Below, piece after piece: positions 11,761 to 20,499 of a DNA stretch of 64,000 nucleotides; the stretch's first letter is position 1, and the number at the start of each line of letters is the position of its first letter. The stretch comes from Penium margaritaceum (taxonomy: Eukaryota > Streptophyta > Zygnematophyceae > Desmidiales > Peniaceae): contig SZWC01001562.1 in assembly GCA_023375785.1 (NCBI GenBank), positions 43,079-107,078 on the forward strand, read 5' to 3'. The translations under genes and the position numbers were made by a program. The notes below the pieces were generated by a model. That model was not told the DNA's origin, made no database searches, and worked only from the letters and a program-made list of their open reading frames with translations.

Positions 11761-12780
11761 ATGCTCCCGCTCCATTTGCTTCATAGTAATATGAAGCAAA
11801 TGCTCCCTTGTTGTGAGAGGACTTCCATTGCTGGTGTTTCCTCATGCAAACGAAGCTTTCTCAGCAGTTGGCTTTCCGCCACTCACTACTGGTTGCCATT
11901 TCCTTACTTCTTCTTCTTGCAGTCCTTGTGGTACGCAGGCTTTCCGTAGGTAAAGCAATTCCCACCATGCGAATTAATCTGCTGTTGGCCTCCATGGGAG
12001 CAGTTTGTTGGTGCTATAAGTGACGCCAATAAATCTCTTATTTCTCATGGAAACCCCTACAATGGTAGCGTAGTGCATCAACATGCTCATTAGTGGCCAC
12101 CATTTCCCAGAACTCTGTGATTCCACTTAGTGCCAGTGTGTGCTGAATTTCCACCTTCAATCCATTGTATTACTTGTCCGCCATCTCCGGCTCGCTCATG
12201 TCATTTATCTGTAGCACAACGCCAAGAATCGACGCGTGTACTCCTGGACTGAGCCAATCTACTTTAGCTACTTTAGCGTGTTGCGTGCGACCATGGAGGA
12301 ATTCACGTGATCAAATCAATCTCTCATGCCTTGCTCAAACTGCTCCCATGTTGTCGGCACTTTAGCATGCCCCATGCCTGGCTACCACAATATAGCATAT
12401 TGCACAACTACGTTTCCACCTCCACCTCAAGTGGCCAGCATATTCAGCTGCGTCCACCACTCCAATGCTGCTCCACGTAGTAGTGTCACTCCGAATGACA
12501 CACATACAGCATCGTCCTCTGAAGGGTGACCCAGAGGCCCAAAGTAGTTGTTCATGGCGAACAACCAGGTCCGTACGCTCGCACCCTTGATTAAGGGATT
12601 GAACGGTTTCAAATACTTTGGCTTTGGTCTTGGCGGAATCCTTGACCAGGCCACCCGAACCTTTCTAGTGTCTCCTCCATCTTGTAGGTCAGTCATCTGC
12701 CGTTGGCCCGCTTGTTCTCAAACTTCAGAGCTCCCAGCTGCTCTACAATATGGTGCAATGCCTGTTCCATGACCATTGTA
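11761..12780 (-). pseudogene. Gyp-A1 gag remnant
   Basis: Minus 12427-12696 keeps the capsid-like core (KPFNPLIKGASVRTWLFAM, then GHPSEDDA, then LLRGAALEWW), shared with Gyp-A2 gag. The zinc knuckle lies near 11905-11960 and is degenerate. Where Gyp-A2 gag has a TAG, this copy has TGG, so the Gyp-A2 stop is a private change. Confidence 0.8.
11861..11904 (-). promoter_or_regulatory. Decayed counterpart of the Gyp-A frameshift signal
   Basis: At the position homologous to the Gyp-A2 slippery site the minus strand reads AGGAAAT (11898-11904) instead of GGGAAAC, followed after five bases by a partly matching stem (11886-11892 with 11861-11867). The heptamer changes are G-to-A and C-to-T. The placement is conserved but the signal is no longer intact. 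Confidence 0.55.
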
Positions 12781-13104
12781 TGATTCTTAGTCATTTTAGG
12801 TCCTAGAAACAATATGGCAGTGATTCAGCAACAATCAAACAAATTACGGCAATAAATTGGTACATCAAGATGAAGTATGACAACTTTGAAGTGCATGGGC
12901 GTCAACTGTTCCCTTCCACACGAACACTGTAGGCCGTGTGGACCCTTTGGAAAATTGAGAAAAACTTCCAGAGGTTGGCTCATACGTTGGCTTCGAAGTC
13001 TGGTCCAACAGTCTCCCTCTTGTTCACCCATTGTCCGACGTAGTCCGTGCCTTCGGCTTGTTGAAGTCAACTGAGATTCAGTGCTTGTGTCCAATGAGTG
13101 ACTC

Positions 13105-13118
13105 TAGCTCTGATACCA
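13105..13118 (-). promoter_or_regulatory. Primer binding site of Gyp-A1
   Basis: The plus strand reads TAGCTCTGATACCA, so the sense strand is TGGTATCAGAGCTA, one base from the initiator tRNA-Met complement found intact in Gyp-A2. It lies two bases inside the 5' LTR. Confidence 0.8.
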
Positions 13119-13120
13119 GC

Positions 13121-13906
13121 TATAAGATTGTTTCCTCGGTGGACATTAAGCCCTAGTGTGTGGAGAGCACAGTCGCAGCAAAAAGAAAGACTTGGAGATA
13201 TTTTAGAAGACATAATTGAAAAACACAGGCTATGAAAAGTTTTTTACAATGAACACAATAGAGGGTATTTGTACTGTTTGGCCGGCTAGTCCTGACACTA
13301 GCCTACTGCTCTTGTAGCTTGCTACAGCAAGCTACTTGCACCTGAACCTGGTGCCCTACTTGCACCTAATGGATAGTGCGAGAATTCTGTGTCCGTCAAT
13401 CAATCCAAAGGGACGGTCCGTCTTCATCCTTGTGCTATCACACAATGGACGCGCGCATCTTTGATGGACTGTTGCGTTCACTCGACATCTCTCAGCGGTG
13501 GTTATGGTCTTCCTACTGTGCACGCCACCATTGGTATTGCAACCGTTGCACAGTCGCAGCCACCAGAATTACTGCCACGATTGACTGTGTCCGGTGCCGG
13601 GAGTTCTCCAGCGCGATCCCTTCCGGCGGGTGGCGTAATCGATACGCCACTCACCAAGTGCTCGAGCGTCATACCCGAGCTGCAGAGTCGGAACGTTATT
13701 GTGAAGTATGAAGAAAAATACATCCCTGCCGTGTGGAGCACACCGTGCTTGTTTGCTTGCTCATCACTCCTCCTCCTTGCTCCCCACATCATCGGTCGAG
13801 TGGAGTCGAGCTCAACTGCATGCTGAATTTCCAGAGATCGGAATAAGGTCCGTATTCCCACAAAACGTGGAAGAGAGAACAAAAAAGAAAGGGGAAGTTT
13901 GTTACA
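13121..13906 (-). mobile_element. Gyp-A1 5' LTR
   Basis: The 786-bp LTR shares ends and landmarks with 42491-43261 and ends in TTACA. The TATA-like site of the family is degraded here (sense strand TACAAATA near 13268-13275), in keeping with an inactive promoter. Confidence 0.85.
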
Positions 13907-13911
13907 CCAAT
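13907..13911. repeat. Right target duplication of Gyp-A1 (CCAAT)
   Basis: It pairs with CCAGC at 7614-7618. Reverse transcriptase coding of Gyp-B1 resumes at the next base. Confidence 0.65.
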
Positions 13912-14500
13912 GTTTTGTACCAGATACGGACACTTCAAGTTTACGGTCGTGTTGTTTGGACTCACAGGCATGCCCGCAATATTCTTGGTGGGATGATTAA
14001 CATATTCCGCCCATACCTTGACAACTTTGTCATCGCACACCTCGACAACATTTTGGTGTACAGTCGTACCCTGGAGGAGCACAATGGACATCTTCGAAAA
14101 CCTCTTGGTATTCTTCAAAGAGATTTTTTTTGGAAAAATCTAGAAGTGAAAGTTCGGTTCCCGTTCCAACAAGTTTTTGTGCCACATCATCAATGGCAGA
14201 CAGATCACCATGGACACAAAAAAGGTGGAGGCAGTTGCTGATTGGAGGACACCAACAAATGTTTGTGACGTCAGATTATTTATGGGTTTCTATAACTACT
14301 ATCATCAGTTTGTAAAGGATTACGCTCAAGTTTCATCTCTTTGGAGTGAACTCGAGCTCGACATAAGGAATCTCGAGCGTAATCCTCATGTCGAGCTTCG
14401 ATTAAGCCATCGAGCATCGACTTGGAAAAAATCATCCATCAGATTCTCTACAACCAGATCTAATGGCAGAGATTTGCACGCTACTCATTGAATGAGAACC
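13912..14500 (+). pseudogene. Gyp-B1 reverse transcriptase, C-terminal part
   Basis: The block starts exactly where 7613 left off, with TRYGHFKF, then LFGLTGMPA, then FRPYLDNFVIAHLDNILVYS. The catalytic pair of Asp in the FLDDIL motif has become LDN, which alone would abolish polymerase activity. After about 14160 the frame shifts and only the fragment TPTNVCDVRLFMGFYNYYHQF of the connection region is readable. It ends in a scrambled inverted segment at 14316-14397. Confidence 0.85.
14316..14397. repeat. Overlapping pair of inverted repeats in Gyp-B1 pol
   Basis: AGGATTACGCTC at 14316-14327 recurs exactly inverted at 14375-14386, and the 14 bases at 14355-14368 recur inverted at 14384-14397 with one mismatch. 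The two inverted copies overlap. RNase H coding is lost at this point. This resembles replication template switching more than an element end. Confidence 0.75.
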
Positions 14501-14559
14501 GTAACTTACGAGGCTATTCGTAAGGGGTTATGAGAGGTTTGGTGGATACGACAAGACAA

Positions 14560-15619
14560 GGTTTTAGTTCGACACCCCTACTGGCGACGGCGGTTCACTT
14601 GCCAGGTCGTTGTTCCACCGAACAAGGTGTTACAATGGATGCTATTGGAGGAATACCATGACACCGGTCCACGTGGACACTTTGGCGAGGACAAGACGCT
14701 GAGAAGCTGACAAAATACTACTGGTGGGACAAGATGCAGACCGATGTGTCAGCCTTTTGCGAATTTTACAACACCTGTCAGATACAAGAAAAATCTCATC
14801 ACACGAGGCCACCAGGTCTACTCCAACAACTCCCTCTTCCGAAAGAGCTGTGGGTCGACATCAGCATGGACTTTTTGAAAGAATAACCCGCCAACCCTAA
14901 GGGATATGACGCCGTCCTTGTGTTGGTGGACACATTTATAGAGCGTCACACTTTATCCCAACAACAACCACTGTCACTGCAGAAAGAATAGCACAAATGT
15001 TTCCAAACAAGATCGTATGACTGCAGGACGGGCCACGTACCATCATTTGCAACAGAGATGGCCACTTCACTGACATTTTTGGCACCAATTGATGACGCAT
15101 TACGGTGTTGGAATCAAGCTATTAACAGCGTTCCAACCTCAAACCGACGGGTAAATGGAGTAGACCAACCTAATGCTCAAATAACTTCTCCGTACATTAT
15201 GTGAGCCGCATGACATGGATTGGGCAGCCAACAGATGACCGCCAAAGTTGCATACAATTCTGCCACTTCCACCGCATCGGGGAAAACACCGTTCAAAGTG
15301 GTCTACGACAAACTCCCCACTACATCGATAGGATTACATAGTCAATATACACCATAAGAATTTCTCCAGCTTCTAGGAGGAATCGCGACAGACCCTTGCA
15401 AAGACACAAGCAACTATGAAGCGAGCGGCTAACCAACATCACAACGATGACTTGTTTAGCGCTCACGACTGCGTCCTTGTTAGCTTGGCAAACATCAAAC
15501 TGCGAGAACAGGACTTTGTAAAGCTCAAGCCCCACTGGTTGGAACCGTTTAGGATTGGAAGGATGCAAACCCCTGTCGTTGCTTGACTTTGCCTGTCCGA
15601 AAGCATGGCGATCGAGCCT
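14560..15619 (+). pseudogene. Gyp-B1 integrase remnant
   Basis: The zinc-binding module is visible at about 14640-14790 (EEYHDTGPRGHFGEDKTL, then YYWWDKMQTDV, then a C-x-x-C-like NTCQI), followed by the core start WVDISMDFLKE near 14850. Later blocks include VAYNSAT and GKTPFKVVYDKLP at about 15245-15310, the usual end of the core. Stops and shifts are frequent. About 15370-15620 keeps the linker before the chromodomain. Confidence 0.75.
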
Positions 15620-15871
15620 GTCTTCCACATCAGCAAAGTCAAGCACTACTAAAATCCCAGCATGAACTTCCCTAGTAAAAGGGTCACACTCCCGTCTCTT
15701 GTTCAAGTGGAAGGGGATATGGAGTACATGATTGAAGATATCCTCAAAAATAAACACAGTGGGAAAATGACAACACAGCTGGTCGAGTGGCACAGCTACG
15801 AATTTGCACATAATAGCTGTGAGCCCTACAACAACCTTCGCAATGTCGATCATATGATCGGCGGCTATTAA
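15620..15871 (+). pseudogene. Gyp-B1 C-terminal domain with chromodomain
   Basis: The open frame 15662-15871 and the bases before it read VFHISKVKHY (the conserved integrase tail), then VQVEGDMEYMIEDIL, then QLVEWHSYE and CEPYNNL. The EYxIEDIL...LVxW.xY...EP..NL pattern is a chromodomain; the usual Trp of WEP is Cys and the Gly of GY is Ser. Gyp-B is therefore also a chromovirus. Confidence 0.75.
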
Positions 15872-16050
15872 TGTCATTACCGACCTACATAAGCTAACGC
15901 GTCAAACATCGTGGCTACAAGGAGGAAGGTGTCTTAGCCCCCTTAAAGCCGCAACGTCGTGATGCGATAGCATACGTAGGTCAGTGACAATTATAATATC
16001 CATCAATCGGATGATCGACGTCGCAAAGGTTGTCGTCGAGCTCCCAACTG

Positions 16051-16365
16051 TTATGTGTAGCATCGTAGCCGCGCCACTTGACCAGAATAGCTGGTCAAGT
16101 GGCATGACACTTGAAGTTGATGTCCAATGATGTCTTGAATCATGTACTCTGTATCCCCGTCTACTTGAACAGGAGGTGGGGGTGCAACGTCTCTATGTGG
16201 GAAGTTCATGGTGGGGTCCCAGTAGTGCTTGATTTTGCTTATGTGGAAGAGAGTGTTATTTTTGTGTCTTCGGGCAGGAAAAGACGACCGACAACAGAGG
16301 TTTGCATCCGCTCTACCTGAAATGGTACCAACCAGCGGGGTTTGAGCTTTGCAATATCCTGTCAT
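16051..16365 (-). pseudogene. Gyp-B2 integrase tail and chromodomain
   Basis: The 104-codon frame reads KAQTPLVGTI, then NTLFHISKIKHYWDPTMNFP, then VQVDGDTEYMIQDIIGHQ, parallel to Gyp-B1 15530-15871. After QVSCHLTS the chromodomain frame is lost; the remaining GYD..WEP part is shifted. Confidence 0.75.
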
Positions 16366-16565
16366 CAGATTATGATGTTCAACAAGCCAAGGAGGATGTG
16401 ATTTCCACTGCTGAACAACTCATCACTGCGATTTGAGTAGGCCACTCTATTTGTAGCTGCTTGTGTCTTTGTGAGGGTATGTCACATTTCCTTCCAAACT
16501 CGATCGAATGGCGACCAAAGTTCCACTAAGAGATTTTTGCACGAAAATTCTCTCTCTGTAAAATC

Positions 16566-17063
16566 TCAGGAACGTTTTGGAGGTGTCCATTGTGCTCCCC
16601 TGGTGCGGTAGTACACTGGAATGTTGTCTAGTACAACGACAAAGTCATTGAGGTATGGGTGGAATCTGTTGTTCATCGCCACCATAAATATAGTGGGGAT
16701 GTTTGTGATTGAACTCGCAGTGTCCGCATCTGGTGTAGAACATTGTCTTCTCCACGTCCTTATCAGATATGTGGATCTAATGATAGCTGCAGCATAGGTC
16801 AATTTTGCTGAAAATCTGGTCCTGTGGATTTGGTAAAAAAATGCATCTGCTTGTGGAAGAGGGTACCGGTTCTTGATGGTCATATCGTTCAACGCCCGGT
16901 AGTCCACGTACATCCGCATCTTCCCAGTTTTCTCTTTCACAAAACGTTTAGGAGCCACATATGGTGACGTGGATGGTCTGATGAATCCCTGACTACGCAC
17001 CTCATCCGACTGCTTCTTGAGTTTGGTCAGCTCATGATCGCTCATCTGATAGGCCCCTTTCAA
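16566..17063 (-). pseudogene. Gyp-B2 reverse transcriptase fragment
   Basis: The 165-codon frame starts with AYQMSDHELTKLKKQSDE and continues with [33 protein letters not shown] and FHPYLNDFVVVLDNIPVYY. The catalytic box reads LDN instead of LDD, as in Gyp-B1. Similarity to 7297-7618 plus 13912-14060 is clear. It breaks off before the thumb. Confidence 0.85.
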
Positions 17064-17680
17064 TGTCAGTCTGCTTGTCGGCTTCAGGTATATCTGATGT
17101 TCGACGCTTCACTTTGGAGGTAACTCTCGGGGCAGTTCATTGGGGAAAACACCTTTGAACTCCTTGACAAGAGGAATTCGAATGGGTTCATCAGGATTTC
17201 ATCCATTTATTGGAAAAAAATCCCTTGGAGGTAACTACGGATTGGCATTTTGTGGCTGCCGCAACTTCCTTTGCTACTTCCACCTATGCTGCTGCTTGTA
17301 ACTGCCCCTGCATCCCGGGTTGCTTGACCAGAGATAGGTGTCATTTTTTGCCAGCGATGTTGACGTAGACTGATCCACTGCTCCATTCCACTTAAAAACT
17401 ATGCTTGTACAGGAAATCTTGCCCGAGGATGATTTTTTGGTATTCATTGGACAAGTTCTCCATACCATTACATCTTACATATATCCGATTTGCATTCGTA
17501 GAGACTTGCAAAGTTGATGAATTTTTATGTGTTTATTGACTCTTTTCCTTCAATCACTCCCGGTTTGGTCTACAAATCCAGTTTCCAAACCATTTTGTTG
17601 GTGAAGAAGCTGTGATAAGCTCCTCTATCCAATAAGACCGCGAATTTTAAAATCCCTCTATTATAAGAATATCAATATCT
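17064..17680 (-). pseudogene. Gyp-B2 protease-RT linker remnant
   Basis: Minus 17274-17468 (SGKISCTSIVFKWNGAVDQS, then LAKNDTYLW) matches the Gyp-B1 block at 6820-6990. Between them and the RT fragment, short acidic blocks resemble the VFSKEMPQELPP region. No catalytic protease motif is visible. Confidence 0.6.
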
Positions 17681-18030
17681 TCAGTTGTTTGTCCTCGTAC
17701 TCCTCGTAAAAATTTGCGATCTTAGGTATCCTCATTTGTGGCAATGTGAGCCGCTCAGATGTGCGATCGGTCGGTGTAGAATTCTTCATCAGGACAGGAG
17801 CCTCACTGTCTATACCTGTCCTTTGTCATTTTCTGACTCCTCGTTTTTTCTTTGTGACTCCCTCCCCCCTTTTGGTGTGCTGATGATGTTTTCAACAGTC
17901 ACACGAGATATGACCTTTCACCATTGTTGGTGCGAGGTCTCCGATCTTCTGAATAGTGGAGATGCGCTAGAGAATCATGCGAGGTTTTTGCCAGGTAGTT
18001 AATGCATTGGTTTCCCCTCCACTGCTGTTG
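17681..18030 (-). pseudogene. Gyp-B2 gag remnants around a deletion
   Basis: Read on the minus strand, the sequence just after the primer site matches Gyp-B1 near 5170-5190 (CATTCAGAAGATCG-like). It then jumps to the segment after the zinc knuckle (Gyp-B1 from about 6373: GGTCAT-TATC-CGTGACTG). Roughly 1.2 kb of gag has been deleted. Confidence 0.65.
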
Positions 18031-18044
18031 TGCTCTGATACCAA
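18031..18044 (-). promoter_or_regulatory. Primer binding site of Gyp-B2
   Basis: The plus strand reads TGCTCTGATACCAA, so the sense strand is TTGGTATCAGAGCA, the initiator tRNA-Met type site. It directly abuts the LTR, which starts TGTTG at 18046 on the plus strand. Confidence 0.8.
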
Positions 18045-18045
18045 G

Positions 18046-18540
18046 TGTTGCGCTGAGAAGAACGTGTGTGGTTCACATGGATAAGGTGCAAGACAATAGA
18101 CATTTGAGGAATTGATACAAATGGATAAATTGCATTAAGGTCAGACTGGTGAAATGCCCCCATTCTACACCACATTTAAGAGAACTACCAAGTGTTTGTA
18201 GTTTAAATGAACCGTGCACCCGGTTTGAAAACTTAGTGGTAGGATGCAATGACTTTGTAGAATAATAAGGTTTTGCCAGTGGACGAGCACTTGTTCAGAA
18301 AGAACATGAAATGGGGTGTAAGTTTTTGCCAGCCTGGTCGTGTAAAAAATTGTCACATCAATCTTTTAGGCCATGATTTTGTAAAAATATGCTCAGTCCT
18401 TGGACATGCCAGCAAAACATGTTTGAACCTTATACTAACACACTCATATTTGGTATCTGGAAATACCATTGGTGGCAGTACAGCCGTCGATGAGATCAAA
18501 GTTCATTGACCATGAAATCATCATCGGATTCAAGAAAACT
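18046..18540 (-). mobile_element. Gyp-B2 5' LTR (outer border uncertain)
   Basis: It begins TGTTGCGCTGAG next to the primer site and aligns inverted with 4960-5089. The outer limit near 18540 is a guess, as no duplication or CA end could be fixed. Confidence 0.55.
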
Positions 18541-18769
18541 GTTAGAAATAATGCAATAATGTCCCCACTATGAAGTAGATGGCTATTAACTGGGGTCCGA
18601 TTTACACATAATATTTCAGAGTAGGAGCAGTCTTCTTATAATCTACAGACTCGTGGCATCCTTTCATTAAAGTTTCAAAGCGGGGGCATTCCTCATTTTA
18701 ACCTCAAACACGGGCATTCCTCATTAAATCCACAACACAGGGAACACAGAACCAAGTGAACCCTTGTAT
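18541..18769. other. Unassigned, with short imperfect repeats
   Basis: The phrase GGGCATTCCTCATT occurs twice (about 18682-18695 and 18713-18726) with similar flanks. No gene was recognised. Confidence 0.4.
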
Positions 18770-19235
18770 TTTTATGATTTTCACACACACTGTCTCACTG
18801 ATCCCTACTGTGACCTCTTGGCTCGTGTACATGCTTGTGTAGATGACTGACTTCACTTACGTTGACTACGGCGGGCACTGAGCGATTGAGGGGATGTCCC
18901 ACCATTTTGAGAGACTTGGCTCCCTTCTCCTTGTGTGGAGTCTCCCACTTGGTACAGTTTGCGGCCAGCTCCATCGACAGCAGCCACCGGTGCTCATGTC
19001 ACTGACAGTCATGGACGGCTGCACTTGGTAGCATAGAGCCTGCCTAGACTAGGCAGCCACAACTCTTGTGTGTGATTATTCTAGCTCATTCTGACTTCAT
19101 GAATTTGTTTGCAGCGTTCATGTTTTGGTATGGTCCAGTTGTCAGGAAAAACAAGCAGCGCACAAGTTTGGGGCTGTCTGTCCTCTGGTAGGGCTCACCG
19201 AGAAAATCCAACAGTCCAGAAAATAGTGTATTTCC
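18770..19235 (+). mobile_element. Decayed Cop-C LTR fragment, opposite orientation
   Basis: The reverse complement aligns with the Cop-C LTR. The best part is 19030-19225, which holds GCAGCCA...TTCTAGCTCATTCTGAC, TGGTATGGTCCAG and GGCTCACCGAGAAAA, as in 45890-46330 inverted. The start near 18770 is approximate. No internal Cop-C sequence adjoins it, so it is a solo or truncated LTR. Confidence 0.6.
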
Positions 19236-19272
19236 CTGAGGGTGGAATGACCACATATCCCTCAGCATTGAT

Positions 19273-19392
19273 AATAAGCCTGATTCCCCCATTCCTTGGA
19301 ACAATAGGCCTCATTCGTGCCTACTACGGAAAAATAAGCCTAATTCATCCCTACCTCGCAGGTATAAGCCTCATTTGCCCCTTCTGCACAAA
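19273..19392 (+). repeat. Four tandem 30-bp units
   Basis: Units start at 19273, 19303, 19333 and 19363, each beginning AATAAGCCT or a one-to-two-base variant. The period is exact. In the open frame 19109-19456 they encode four 10-residue repeats of the form ISLIxPFLGT, but nothing else in that frame is recognisable. Confidence 0.75.
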
Positions 19393-20480
19393 GGTGGATT
19401 GCAGGTTTAGAAAACAACAGTTTACCCATTTTGTATGTCGTAAGGCAGCATTTTGACGTCGCATGGCATGCGGAGTCGACATGATGACGTCACTTTTTTT
19501 GGCCCAGAAATCACAAACCCCTCTATAGAGATGTTTGTGATTATTTGGGGGTGCTTTGCGGGGAGTTTGCTTGGGGGTTCTGAGGCTCTCCATGCGTTGA
19601 AAGGGAACCTGCTGGACCTCGCTACTGCGGGGCCCAACAGGTGCCCGCGCAAAATTAAAACCCTAAAATCCCAGGTGTAATTTTGGGGTAGGTTTGTATA
19701 CAGTTTGTGTGTCAAACAAGGGCATAAATATGGAAAAAATTATATAATATTTTTTTACTCTCCTTTATGTTAGAAACGTGTGTCCCTTGCCATGGGTGCA
19801 GTGGATTGATTCCCTGTTTCTTCCACTGGAAAGTGGTCAAAAATATTATCCAATTAAATTTCTGGATTCCTTGGATTTTTTCACGCAAGAACGAGCTTTG
19901 AATTGCTCAATTTGGGTGAGTATTCAGATAGATAGCCCCATCCGAAGGTTGGGTGGTCGGCGGTGGGAATATGGATCTCCATCATGGGTGACTGCACGAT
20001 GGTCCGAGTTCGACTCCAATGGGCTCCAAAGGCACAAGGGACATAAAGGAAGAGTGACCATCCAAATTTGAGGGCCAGGATGGGCATTTTGGCAGGTCAC
20101 AGTCAAAGCGCTTCCCGTCACCTGTGTTCGTGGACATGGTGGATGGCTCCACCATGGGTTACTTCAATACGTGTAGCAGGGGCTCTACTGCTCCATTTGG
20201 GCGTGCTTGGATGCTTTGGAAAGCTCTGATCACAGGCTATAAGAATCTGATGTAATTTCACTAAAAACAATTCCCAATTTGATTGAGTGCAATTGCTTGT
20301 GACTCTTTTCTGTCCATTCCGGACTGTGATCCTTGAACTCCATACTCTTCCACCTAGTTGTGCATTGGCTACCAAAGCAGCATCAGCGTGCTCGGCAAAA
20401 TTCCAGGCATCCTTGGGGTACTTCCAGTCCTTCTAGGCCACAGCCAGGAAAGAATTCCTGAGAAAGGGTTATGAGCCCAC
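19393..20480. other. Unassigned sequence
   Basis: Several short open frames exist on both strands but none has a recognised motif. A stretch near 19976-20035 has a short tRNA-like phrase without a foldable arm. Confidence 0.4.
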
Positions 20481-20499
20481 GTACCCTAGGATGACCCTC

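Larger units (their letters stand above)
7619..13906 (-). mobile_element. Gyp-A1: complete but decayed chromovirus inserted in Gyp-B1
   Basis: The minus-strand element runs right to left: 5' LTR 13121-13906, primer site 13105-13118, gag, protease, reverse transcriptase, RNase H, integrase, chromodomain, polypurine tract, 3' LTR 7619-8411. It matches Gyp-A2 (36941-43261) along its whole length, but every domain has many stops and frameshifts, and its two LTRs differ much more than those of Gyp-A2. It is therefore the older copy of the family. Unlike Gyp-A2 it has no assembly gap at its 3' end and so shows the chromodomain. Confidence 0.9.
4960..15925 (+). mobile_element. Gyp-B1: decayed Ty3/Gypsy chromovirus, split by Gyp-A1
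   Basis: The order on the plus strand is end of 5' LTR, tRNA-Met-like primer site, gag with a degenerate zinc knuckle, protease-to-RT linker, reverse transcriptase, integrase and a C-terminal chromodomain. Reverse transcriptase is interrupted at 7619-13906 by Gyp-A1 and resumes at 13912 at the matching point. All domains carry stops and frameshifts. The 3' LTR is missing: just after the chromodomain the sequence turns into an inverted copy of itself (Gyp-B2). The left border of the 5' LTR was not resolved. Confidence 0.8.
15480..16370. repeat. Tail-to-tail inverted junction of two Gyp-B copies
   Basis: Sequence left of about 15925 matches the reverse complement of sequence right of about 15940. 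Examples are 15830-15895 against 15970-16040, and the chromodomain frames at 15662-15871 and 16051-16365. The centre (about 15920-15950) holds two purine-rich tracts pointing towards each other, and no 3' LTR is present on either side. Confidence 0.75.
15935..18540 (-). mobile_element. Gyp-B2: inverted, internally deleted chromovirus
   Basis: From right to left the copy has a 5' LTR from 18046, a primer site, a few gag bases, the protease-RT linker, the start of reverse transcriptase, then directly the integrase tail and chromodomain. Compared with Gyp-B1, most of gag (B1 about 5190-6370) and most of RT, RNase H and integrase core are missing. The 3' LTR is absent. It cannot be autonomous. 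Confidence 0.75.

Noticed and set aside
15320-15877. Minus-strand 185-codon frame
   Set aside because: It runs antisense through the Gyp-B1 integrase tail and chromodomain, whose plus-strand motifs are clear.
19976-20035. tRNA gene suggested by GAGTTCGACTCC
   Set aside because: The flanking bases do not form a T-arm stem, and no acceptor or anticodon arm could be paired.
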